Positions 13,556-24,346 of a stretch of 64,000 nt of DNA are shown here, piece by piece. The translations under genes were made by a program, and so were the position numbers. The stretch's first letter is position 1, and each line of letters begins with the position of its first letter. The notes beneath the pieces were generated by a model that had not been told where the DNA came from, did no database searches, and saw only the letters and a list, made by a program, of their open reading frames with translations. The stretch is from positions 37,617,501 through 37,681,500 of the forward strand of contig BSBM01000361.1 in assembly GCA_027924585.1 (NCBI GenBank), read 5' to 3'. The stretch is from Larix kaempferi (taxonomy: Eukaryota > Streptophyta > Pinopsida > Pinales > Pinaceae).

Positions 13556-14802
13556 AAAGTGGGTGGACATATGTTAAAATTGAACTTGGATACCCATTGT
13601 ATTGCCTACAACTTCAAGCAATATTCAACATTTACAAAGGAGGATGCTCCAACAATATTTTATCTAGTGGCATTAACCTCTTCATTGCAATAACTTCCTT
13701 AACAAGTACGATAACTAGTCCCGTAATAGTTGTAAGCAAGGAACAATGTTCTTTGGAATTTTGTATGCATTTTATAGTTTATGAAATCTAGTAAGGAAAA
13801 TTTGTATGAGAGAATCTGCATATGCTTTAGCAAGCCAGCGTGCTCTTTTCAGTTTATCCTTCACTCTTAAATCCCATATAATTATATTATTTTTATTTCC
13901 TTCTATATCAGGAATTCCCCTTTACTACTAGGATTGTATCTCTTTTCAACTATACATTCATTTAGAGAGCTAATTACATACTGCAAATTTTGACTAGGAA
14001 GAATGTTGATTCTATGAGAATGTTCATTATTTTTGGTTGGGTATATAATAATTGTTTTGTAAATGCATCTAGTAGATATAAAAGGTATTAATCAATTTTC
14101 ACCATGCAAATATTCTATTCATCCTCCACAAAATACATCACAAAATACATCTTCTACTAACTAAAAGTCGTCATGGAAAATAAGGGTTGTACTACTAGAA
14201 AAACATGTCTCTAAATGATCATGCACTTTGAGGAGTAACAAGTTGTAATCGATTAGACTATAGATCCAAGCTCAAGTAATGAGAAAAGGTGATTGAGGAT
14301 TGTAACGTTGTTTTAAGTATCCATTCCAACTACATTAAATATTTTCTTAGACAATAAAACTACATCACTAAGATATGCCAAACCAAACCACAAACATTAA
14401 ACAACCAAATCACAAACCTATAATGCAAGTCACAACTTGGCTCCGTGGAACTTTGAGCATGTGTAAAAAACCAAAAAATTACCACCCATGGAGGTTCCTA
14501 TTACTGATCCAACGTCCAAATTCTCATTTCAAAACAAAGCTTTGAGGTTATCCATTTGTTTGCACAAGTTAACATGTATTTCATATGCTACATGTATTTT
14601 ATAGAGTTTTGAAGAAAGGATCGTACGAATTGATTGATTATGATGGATTTAAGCTTCCAGAGCCTAGAAATGGGCTCTACTTGAAAAACTATTATGCCTA
14701 ACATACATGGTTTTTCTTGTATTATAGTTGCATGGTCTTTTCTAGAGTTAGTCCTTTTTGGATTTGCTTATGTGTCCTCTGAATTGTGTTTCAAATGAAA
14801 CC
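13556..14802. other. Non-coding stretch
   Basis: No gene or structured repeat is recognised. The sequence is AT-rich. It precedes the RNase H fragment and may be part of the same decayed LTR retrotransposon. Confidence 0.4.
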
Positions 14803-15198
14803 GAGTGGTATGTAGGGTTCGTCGATGGCGCTAGTCATCACACTTGCAATTTGGCTTCATCTGCTTGAGTGATATATTCACATATAGGCCAACTTGTTTC
14901 GTCAGGAGGTGCTTTTTTATGACCTACAACAAACAATATAGAAGAGTATTGTGTTGTTATTAAGCTACTCTGAGATGCTCTTCACCACGGAATTTCATGT
15001 TTGGATGTGACGCTCGATTCACAGTTAGTTGTACTCCAGCTTACGGGTGAGTATCGTGTTAGAGATCCTTTATTGTTACGTCCGTTTTTTAAGGTTAAGT
15101 TACTTGAAAGACATTTTGATTACATTTTATATCAACACATTTCAAGGAATCAAAACACATTAGCTGATGCATATGTAAATTATGTACTTGATTGACAT
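14803..15198 (+). pseudogene. RNase H domain fragment of an LTR retrotransposon
   Basis: One plus-strand frame reads through a recognisable RNase H fold. It begins with an FVDGAS catalytic-Asp motif (about 14818), then TTNNIEEY with the conserved Glu (about 14929), then LDSQLVVLQLTGEYRVRDP with the next Asp, and ends HISRNQNTLADAYVNYVLD with the last Asp. This pattern resembles the extra (archaeal-type) RNase H of plant Ty3/gypsy Tat-lineage elements. Three in-frame TGA codons interrupt the first half. TGA-only stops would fit CpG deamination of CGA codons in methylated DNA, though this is inference. The reverse transcriptase and integrase parts were not found nearby. Confidence 0.7.
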
Positions 15199-18100
15199 TT
15201 TTATCATATACAATAAATTAAACCATCACACGCATTAAACAACATGTATATAACCGATAGTGTATATATATAAGTAAAAAAAACATATAATAATAAGTGA
15301 GTCTGAGTAAATCTCTGTCAAAGACATATAACAATATACAAAATGGGTATGACAGCCTCAAAATAGTGTTAGTCTCCCTAAGGGGAGGAAGGAGCCTCAA
15401 CCTTCTCTACTATGGCCTCTCTATAACATATCACTGGCCTAGCTACTTTCCTAAGTAGCCTGATCCATGCAAGGGGCATGCGCACTACATGTTCCTGCAT
15501 ATCTACGGGCATGCGCTCTATGCGATATGTAGGGATTTCATGTGTCAGCTGGCTCATCTTCCCCTCAATACTCCATAGCATGGCATCAGTACCACCTGGT
15601 CCTGTTGGTCACACGTACACCCTTAGGTGTCCAGCCGACCTCACTCGCCTAATATCTGCACAAACTATATGTTGTTAGCACTCAAACTCACCAAAATACA
15701 TGTTTATATTTTCAACAAAAATTATAAAAATTAAATAACATTCAAAACAGTTTGGTACCTATATCTCCCTGAGAAGCTCCTGGAGGCAACATGAGCTCAA
15801 GATCACCCCAGAAGTCCATACCAGCATATGGAAACTACTCAAATGTTGGCACCCAGTGTCTCCACCATCCGATAAAATCCTCGTCATCATAAGAAGTACT
15901 TGTATCTCCTCCTCCCTGACATAGAAAATATCACCCCATCAAGTCATCATAGGCTCACGGGGGTTGAGCGATAGGAGATCCACTCTTGGACTCAAGGTAG
16001 GGACTCTCGAAGAAGAAGAAAGTACACAGTATGGTTCCATAACCAAAGTTTTTCTTTTTCTCCGTTCTGCACTCAGTAAGTTGATGTTTCATGTTCACCA
16101 ACAAGCCGAAAACATCGGCGAGCACATACCAACTCAAGCTCGATATTAAAATCCATGAGTAGGTGTATGGAGTTCTTGTTTAATTTTTTCAGACCCCTTA
16201 AATATGAAAACACCAGCGAGCACAAATATATTCGGGCTCAATATAAAATCTACGGATCAATAACATATTGAGTACTAGTCTATATTTCCTTCAAACTCGT
16301 TAAGAAATGAAGAAAGTCTTGATTTTTCCTCCCATGGACTCATTAAATCACACATGGTTGGACCATTATCAATCATTCTTCTCTCTCTTCTTCGAGTTTG
16401 TTCAAAATGAAGAATTTTTTTTTAGTTTAGTTTCTTGGACTCGTTAAAATTTAACAAGAAAGACACTATCGAGCTTCCTTTTAATATTTTCATGCTCGTT
16501 TAAAATGAAAAGAAACCCAAAAAGAGAAAGGAAAAGAAACTCTCTGTCATTTCATTCATCATATGGAAGCAAGTCTAATCCTTCCTTGAACATATCACTT
16601 TTGTTAAGTAAATGGGTCTTAGTTTTGGCTTTAGGATTCAACATGATTCCAGAGTTGTTTACTCCTCCGATTGGTTACTCTTACGATCATATGGAGAGTT
16701 TTTTATGTCTCATACATGGAAAAATTATATCATGTTTCTTGTCTGTCCAAGCTGACTAAGTCACTTTCCTATGGTTCTCAATGTTCAAATATTATCGCTG
16801 TGTCGACCACTCTGCAGTTTATCTTGACCTCTCATGTCAGCCATCCTTGATCTCATTCGTGTTTCAACTCAATCTCTTGGTGTTCCTCATGTGAGATGAT
16901 GAAGGATACCTTAATGCCTTCCTTCTCATAAGTCTCTTCCTATCGACATCAACACCTTTTTCTCTAGGAGGTAGACTTAGAGTTACGAGATAGTACCTTG
17001 AGATTTGCAGTCATTAGTGGCAGATCATCTCATTGTTGAGTTATGGGAATACATCAATGTCCCTACTCGACAGATTATTCAAGTGCTCGTCTCCAATACC
17101 TCTTATTCACACTTGTAAGAATGTACTAAGTACCTTGGACCCCATTTTCATTATTGGTGGGTGTCCTCGCATTTGTTAACGGTTCTCATCATTGATTGGT
17201 AATCAAACGAAATCCTCCATGTTCGAGTTCAACTCCTTTATTCACATGGTTTAGGATTTGTACTTTTTATCGATGGTTGGTTTGAAGACCTTGGGCCTAT
17301 GATACAACTCATTTGTTATCGCCCAAGCTGCGCAAGACTGATCCTTACTTATATTGGCTCCTCATGAGACATAGATCTAGCTTGTTGTTATGGCTATGAT
17401 CTCCTTTTGACATGGATCCACAATTGTATTTCAATGGCCATGCTATATACATCTTTTCTACATATGTATTGGAGATCATGTTCTATCATTCTGAACATCT
17501 CCTTATATCAAGATTGTACTTGCACGCTGACCTTGTTTTGTTTCAAGTATTGTTTGGGACTTTGTTCCTATGGCTCTCACACTCATCCACTTCTTTGTTT
17601 GTAATGCATTTCGGCCATCATTACCCTTCTGACCTCATACATTAGGGGGCATACGCTATTAATCATATTGGCACGTCTCCGTCCATGACCACACTACATT
17701 GTCGGTCACACAAAAGGACCTTATGGATTGAAGAGCCTCATTGACTATAGATGCACTTGATCTGAATCTTACATCATCCTCTCCAATTTATCTATTTTGT
17801 GAAGTATTTTTAAGACATAGTCGTGACCCTCATATCTGTCAACTCACGGGTCACCCACCGATGCTCCTTTGACCACCCGTGGTTTTTCCCAAAAAATCTA
17901 CACCCGCTAGTTGTTGGATTTATTTTCGTAGGTTACTCGCTGGTCTTTTGGTACTATACCCGCGGGTACCTCTTAAAATCACGAAAAAATATATTAAAAA
18001 TCGAATTAGAGAAAGTTATGGTAGTTACCCTAACCACCATAATTTCCCTAACCATTTACCTTTCGAATCTATCCTCTCAAATCTTGTTATAAATACAAGG

Positions 18101-18619
18101 AGGAGGCTTTATGGAAAGAGAGAGAACCATTTTGTATAAGGAAATGCTAGAGAAATATCCATTGAAGGAAGAGGAGCAAGGAGCCCAGGATCAAGTTTCA
18201 ACAGTGCAAGTCACAGATCAGGTATAGCTTGTTACCATTGATGATAATAATGCAAAATATTTTCTTTCCCATAAGATAATTTGTCTATTTTGTGAATCTA
18301 GTCCTTTGAATCAAGTCATATCTTCTTTATAAATGAGTTTCAAACTAGGTTATTCAGGTTTATATAGTCAAAATATTTGAGGAAGATGTCTTGTTTTTGC
18401 AAGTTTCTCATATGGGACTGTGGATCAGAGGAAAAAAACTTAAATCTTGGATCAAATTTCAGATATACAAGGTATGTTCTTTTGTTTTATAACCCTAGCT
18501 TTTCTTGATTAAAGAAATACTTTATGTTATACTTGTTTATCAATTAGATTATGTACCTTCTTAGCAGTATGTTGACGATCTCTTTGAACTTCCCAATTAT
18601 ATTTTGAATTACCGATCAA
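15199..18619. other. LTR-like and low-complexity retroelement debris
   Basis: No gene is seen. From about 16050 to 16520 a loose motif around 'ctcgttaaa/gagctcgat' recurs and resembles the repeats at 62740-64000, suggesting two remnants of one family. Around 17800-18240 the sequence looks like an LTR, with a TATA box and a purine-rich leader. Short open frames at 17407-18139 are overlapping and carry no domain. Confidence 0.35.
18088..18095 (+). promoter_or_regulatory. Candidate TATA box of an LTR
   Basis: TATAAATA lies ahead of a purine-rich leader (about 18100-18200), in a context typical of an LTR U3/R junction. No partner LTR was found, so this is only a candidate. Confidence 0.3.
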
Positions 18620-19576
18620 CAATTATAAAATAATAGAGACAACTCATAGCAATCATAAATGTTTCTTATTCATGTCAAACAAGAAAAACATCTCAATAAA
18701 TAACATACTAGTCTTTATAGTGGGAAAACCCTTAAAATCAAGAAAAAAAACCTTTTCGATTGATTCTATTCATATATTTATCTTAATTCATCTTATTACA
18801 ATCATCTAATATTCTCATATTTATCTCAATTCATCTTATTACAATAATCTAATAACCATTTCTTTTTTATTAGCATAAAGTAATAATACTTCTAATTCAC
18901 AATATTTTGTTACATTATGTATCTTATAAATCCTTTATTTATACATACTAATAACTTTACTTATTTGATGTGAGGCATAGGAAAGTGTTCATATCTTGCT
19001 TGTCTTTGATAAAAAAAAAACAAAAGACAACCTTTTAAGCAAAATTAGGAGTTTTTGCATGTACCAATCTTTATTAGATGAAAATAATATTGGATCACTA
19101 CCTTTTCCATTTTTCAAGAAAGGTAGTGTCGGTAGCAAGGAGGATTCACCAACTTTTTCTTTTATGGATTTGCTCATTAAACGTCATCATCTAGTGGTTT
19201 ATTAGTTAATATAAAATTTGACAATGAAAAAATTTTCAATTCCAACATCTAATCAATATTAACAAAGTAAACTTCTACCTCATCCTCTTCTTGTGACAAA
19301 TTCACATATCCATTATGCACTCCATAAAAGAACACAAGTTGTTGCTCTTGCATGAAAACTTCATCATCACCTCTTCCATCAACTCAATTAGTAGATACTA
19401 ACCCTTCCTTTCATTTTCACCTTTTTCTCTCTCTAACTACTTGAAGTGTCATTCATTTTCATTTATTGAGTCCTATATAACTTACATCATCTCCAAATTT
19501 CACATAGAGATAGACATCACTTTTCCCTTTTATCTCTCTATAATTTATTACTATTCCATCCAACATTTGTCATACT

Positions 19577-19671
19577 GGTTGGTGGAGCCCTATGTAGAAA
19601 AAATAAAAGTCTTCGACGTTTCGGGCTAAGTAGCGCAGCCCATCTTCAGGAGGAGATACCCGGGAAGAGAT
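19577..19671 (-). mobile_element. Short Penelope-like (PLE) insertion
   Basis: Ninety-five bases interrupt copy A' at a place where copy A (about 2820-2835) is continuous. The insert is flanked by a perfect 12-bp direct repeat, 'atttgtcatact', at 19565-19576 and 19672-19683. On the minus strand it carries the hammerhead-like core found at Penelope-like element termini. No reverse transcriptase is present, so it is a severely truncated copy or a solo terminal sequence. Penelope-like elements of arthropod origin (Dryad) have been reported in conifers, which would fit this host. Confidence 0.6.
19615..19649 (-). ncRNA. Hammerhead ribozyme-like motif
   Basis: Reading the minus strand, the core is CTGAAGA, then a stem of GGGCT pairing with AGCCC, then GAAAC directly followed by GTC. 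These are the conserved parts of a hammerhead with a minimal stem III, as known in Penelope-like elements. Stem I pairs poorly in this copy and stem III has no loop, so a single copy is unlikely to self-cleave; such motifs are thought to act as dimers. Confidence 0.5.
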
Positions 19672-21014
19672 ATTTGTCATACTCTTTTCATTTTTTCGTA
19701 TTGGTATTTACACCCCTTATAATTCATTGATACCCACCCTTATTATCATTTGCATACCCTACCATTTCATATCTAATGAGTGCCATTGTTCCCTTTTTAC
19801 CAAAAACATTTAAATCCATAAAATACTACGGTTAATCATGTTCACCCTAGATCCAACCAAAAAACTCTTGTTTAATGTTATAAACGCCTAAATTGGTTTC
19901 AATGGAAAACTCCAAAATACACCATTAAGATAAGCATGAAAATCAAATATCAATGATGTACATTTAATATCGAGTGACTCCATATACCAAATTACACGCC
20001 AAGGCTCAATTTAAATCGACGTCTCTTTCTATTCCATGTATTTGAAAAACAACTTCTATAAAATAATGAAAAATTATCTCTAAAATGGTATCTATATTAA
20101 AATAAATATATTAGTTTTGTCCTTAAAATTGTGTTTTCATTCCATTATAACATGTATTAAATGTATTAAATTTAATCTCGTGATGGATTATATGTCATTA
20201 TTTTCACACATAGACTCAATAACGAAAGCAGTCATTACACTAAATTAGATTTGAAATTCAATTTATTGATATTTCATCATTAATCATATAAGGTTTAAAA
20301 TGAAGTGTTCCAAAAAGAGTGTTCCCAATCCTCCATAAATGTAAAAAAAAATCAAATAATTATGATAATGACATTCATTATTTCATTCTCTAACAATAGA
20401 TTTTGATGACGTTCTAGTTCGATAATGACCACTCAAAATAAAATAAAATAGTGAACACATGCGACACCAACCATCCATCATGTCAGGGTCAATTGTCCAT
20501 CAAAATCCTTGTTGAACTATCTTCAAATTGTCCATCAACATCCTTGTTAAAATATCTTCATCCAATGTATACGTGATCACTTACTATTAATGATCATAAA
20601 AGTGTAAAATATTACCATAAAAGGTTAAAACATAATTTAAAAAACAAATTTCAGATTATAATGTTTAGGGAAAGTTTTATGATATTTTTCTTATGTATAG
20701 TATTTAGGGTAAATGTTAAATTTTTAAGGCATAAAAGTAAATCAATAATAATATTCAAAGTTGTTATAATAAATATATCATGAGAATAGAACTTAGTGGG
20801 GAAGGATAACATTCCATTGCATAGTTACTCAAATTAAATCTAATTAATAATCAACTTAAAATCTTTAAAAACTAAGTATTAAGAGAAGCGAGATGTATTT
20901 TATAGTCCAATATTGATGAGACTACAACTTATATCCCCTTTGTCTATCCTACTCAATATATGTTTGAATATAATATTGATACAATTCTTAATAATAATAA
21001 TCTAATTTAAAGGT

Positions 21015-21172
21015 TGCAACCAAGCTAGATACTAAATTGGTGTATGGGACCCTCTTGTCGGTACAGTAATTTGACTACTGAAGTCTATAAAGATGTACAT
21101 ACCCTACCTACTTTTGGATTTGAATATGTGACTTCTTAGAAGGAGGCACATATTCTTAACTATTAAACCCAA
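21015..21172 (-). mobile_element. tRNA-derived SINE-like element in copy A'
   Basis: This is the diverged counterpart of the minus-strand SINE-like element at 4520-4670. The head reads 'agttaagaatatgtg' followed by a 'ttcaaatcc' B-box-like motif on the minus strand. It is shared by both repeat copies, so it was present before they separated. The plus-strand partner seen in copy A is not evident here. Confidence 0.4.
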
Positions 21173-21815
21173 GGGGAATCCAAAGCTACTCATTTCTCTT
21201 TTCTCTATATAAAAACAAATTAATATATATCATTTCCAGGATCCCTTTAGTAACACAGTTGATCATTAAAACAATTTCAAAAACACTACAAAATTTTAAC
21301 ACAAATAACACCATCTTTAACTTCCACGTTGCATAGATTCTTATCTTAATGCATTTCGTGGGTTGAATAAGGACCTCACAAAGTGATTTCATGGTGTCAA
21401 ATGGGCATCCAACTCCGTACACAACTACACTTTATAAGCGCTTGGTTTGAGGAGTTAATAAAAAAAAATTAAGTTTTCTTTAATCATGGTTTGAGGAGTT
21501 AATAAAAAAAATTTAAGTTTTCTTTAATCATGGTTTGAGGAATTAATAATTTTTTTAAAGTTATATGATAATATAATTTCTTATGATATTCGTTGCAATA
21601 AAGTTACCTAAAACTTATATCTAAGATTAACTTTTTAAAATAATATGTCATCTAATTAAAATACATTTTAAAAATAATAATTTCAGAAATAACTTAACAC
21701 TTTATAAACATCACACTTTTTAACACTCGTAAAATAACATAACTTTACCACTTAACAAAGTTCTTGTTTAAAAAATTCAACATTTTCTTACATACATGTG
21801 GTTAAATAAACAAGA

Positions 21816-21840
21816 GCCACGAGTGGCGATGTCCTTGACA
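21816..21840 (-). other. Helentron 3' terminal structure
   Basis: On the minus strand, TGTCAAGGACAT (21829-21840) is the inverted partner of the 5'-terminal ATGTCCCCGACA. It is followed by GCCAC-TC-GTGGC (21816-21827), a perfect 5-bp stem with a 2-base loop, a few bases before the junction with repeat A'. Helitron-class elements carry such a hairpin near the 3' end as a termination signal for rolling-circle replication. Confidence 0.6.
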
Positions 21841-24019
21841 AAAGCATATGATCGGGGACATAATCTTTAATGATTTTACAAGGGATATAAAAGAATCCAA
21901 GAAAATGCTTTGAGCATTAGGAAGTATTTAAAGTTGTTAAAGCCATAGATGTAGAGTCAAGCTTACATATAACAAAGTCGTTGAATGTGGGATAAATTTG
22001 TGATAATAACTTAAGTGTTTTACAAGTAATCTAGGAATTTGAACAACAAATTCATTGTATATATATTTTATATTATGAAGAAGGAAATGTATACAGGAAA
22101 TTTGATTCTATAATGAAAAGATATTTTATATGTTCAAAGATTTTGTTAATTGCTAGGTACATAAAGAATGTAGTGGACAGGGTTAGAGAACAAAGGAGCA
22201 ATCCAAGAATTGTTCCAAAATGACGAAAATGTTCAACAATGTGACCTATTGCCTAATGTAGTTTGTTGTGATCAAAGACATGTACATCGATTTTTGATTT
22301 AAAGGCTATAACATGATTATTTAAAAAAAAAAGGTTATTGCTACAACAATAAAATCTTAGTATGTATCAGCTTCATATCCTTTAGCTTCTTTAATTAAAG
22401 AAAGAATAACTAGGTAATAATTGAACCATTTTTTAATAGCTGACAAAACATAGACAAAAAGATAATCCCATTTTCCAAAATATATTTACACTAAAGTTTC
22501 CAAACGAGCAATGCCAAAAATCATAGGTCAGGATCTCGGATCTTAGTAAAGCTCCAATATCATTGAGTAGAATTATTTTTCAATGTAATCTTCCTTAGGA
22601 AAAAGTTGCATATTCATATTAGACAAATTGCCAAGAAGATTTAGCAAAAGAGCTATCTTAGGTAGGTGGTTTACTATTTGTAATTTAAGGCATGAAGCCT
22701 ATGTCGATCTAGAAAAACGATTTTTTGTAAATAATGTCTTTTCAAAGAAGACCTTGGTAAATCACCAACAATGCAAACATCAGAAACTTGTACGCATTGT
22801 GCAATATCTTGATGCATGTTGTTAGTGAGATGACGCTATAATTTTTTCAGTTGCAGATAGTATTTACATATTGTTCTGTTGTGTGAAACTTAAAGGTTAT
22901 ATCAATTTGTCTTTGTAGACTATAAGGAAGTGATATAGATAAGATATTCCTTGATAATGCAATGTGCATAAATATGAAAGTAAACAAATCTCATCTTCCG
23001 AATGCAACTCCATGTGAAGGATTATAGGGGGATGACTCGATAGAATGCAAAAGAGATGGTTGCAAGAAGCTGTGTTTTTGTTAAAGGGTTGCTATAAATG
23101 ACCAGTGTTGAATATAAAGATTTTACTTATTTTGTTATTAAGTGGGGGGTATTATCTGTTGTTTATTGATAGCATCTAAAAATGGTGAAGAAGGCGATGG
23201 TTGAGTCAAAGTTGGGAATAAGTCTATGTCTATAGAATGTGTTGGAAGCAATTTTTCATCAACGATCAAAAATATTGCAGGAGTATCAAAAAGGGGTTAT
23301 GTGGTATGTTCTTATTATATTATTCTTGTGCAATCTATTATTATGTATGCACTATTGAAGGAAAATTAAACATAAGTAAGCGCTATATGGCTTCTAGAGT
23401 AGGCTAGGAACTCAATAAGGGATTAGAAGAGGGAAAAGACTTTAAGTTGAAGAATTTATCTGAGGACTGTTAAGAGGGTTTTGATGTTGTATTGGTGATC
23501 ATTGTATGATCTGTAGGCTAGCTTTAAGGCAAGAGAAATGGGGCATATGCACTAGAAGAATTTAAGAAAGGGCATTGGTTTAAAAGGTCTGTAGTGGCAT
23601 GGAATATACTATAAGTTGCCAACATTTTCCATTGAATTAAAAGTTCTTAAACAATGAGCAATTTATGTAATGTATTATTGACTTCATTCTAGATACATAT
23701 CTGGAATCGGGGAAGATTTGTGTATTTCAATTTCCTTACAACCGAATCATTGGTTGATGTACATTTTGAAGATGCTTTAGATGTATAGATTTTGCATTTT
23801 TTTTGAATCCAAGTTATCAGCCTTTAGGTATATTAAATAGTGTTACATTGTATATTTCATTTTTACTTGGGTGAACGGATTAGATTTGTTAATAGGAAGA
23901 ATAAGAAATATTAGTTGTCTTGGGGCTCTGTGGCGCAGGATGCGGTGGCGTTGTTGCTTCATCCTCCCTGTGTCGTGTGGTATGATGTTTGCAAGTGCGA
24001 TATGGTGTTTGTAGGTGAA
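21841..24019. other. Helentron 3' interior, no gene recognised
   Basis: Apart from a second ATGTCC-like element on the minus strand near 21857-21866 that could pair with the terminal one, no structure stands out. A plus-strand open frame at 22628-22825 (65 residues, basic, Cys/His-containing) matches no family I know and may be chance or captured DNA. Confidence 0.4.
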
Positions 24020-24346
24020 ATGAAGGTTGTTGATTGTTGTATTGCTATAGCGATTTATTTCATAGATCTTTAAAGAAGAGCCTTTTTGGATGCCGTCACC
24101 ATTGCTAACGTAAATCCCCTTTGCTTGATGCAAGAGACCATGGCCGTTGCTTTGGCGTATGGTATTTACAAGACTGGTTTGTTGGAAAATGGTGCGTTAA
24201 ATGTTGTGTTTGTTGATATTGGGGATGTTAGTATTTAGGTTTGTGTTGTTGCTTTTAAAAAAGGCTTGGTGAAGATCCTGGCCCATGGGTTGGACAGATC
24301 TCTTGGTGGAAGGCATTTCGATGAGGTTCTTTTGAACGATTTTCTA
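24020..24346 (+). pseudogene. Captured fragment of a plant Hsp110-type (HSP70-14/15/16) gene
   Basis: One continuous plus-strand frame encodes about 109 codons matching the middle of the nucleotide-binding domain of plant Hsp110-class chaperones. Recognisable stretches are [33 protein letters not shown] and RSLGGR.FDEVL. Intact Hsp110 proteins are nucleotide-exchange factors and holdases for cytosolic Hsp70. This piece covers only a small part (roughly residues 130-240 of some 830) and has in-frame TAA (24071-24073) and TAG (24236-24238) stops, with no frameshift. It lies inside the Helentron near its 3' end and antisense to the transposon genes. Helitrons commonly capture host gene pieces, so capture is the likeliest origin. 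A pre-existing pseudogene is unlikely, because copy A lacks it. Confidence 0.8.

Larger units (their letters stand above)
18620..21808 (+). repeat. Unclassified repeat family, copy A', left part
   Basis: This part is colinear with 1835-5720 of copy A. The match runs to 'attcaacattttcttacata' (about 21774) and 'ttaaataaacaag' (21802-21814), where it stops abruptly. It continues at 52136. Within it, a 95-bp Penelope-like insertion (19577-19671) and a minus-strand SINE head (about 21105-21172, shared with copy A) are visible. Confidence 0.75.
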
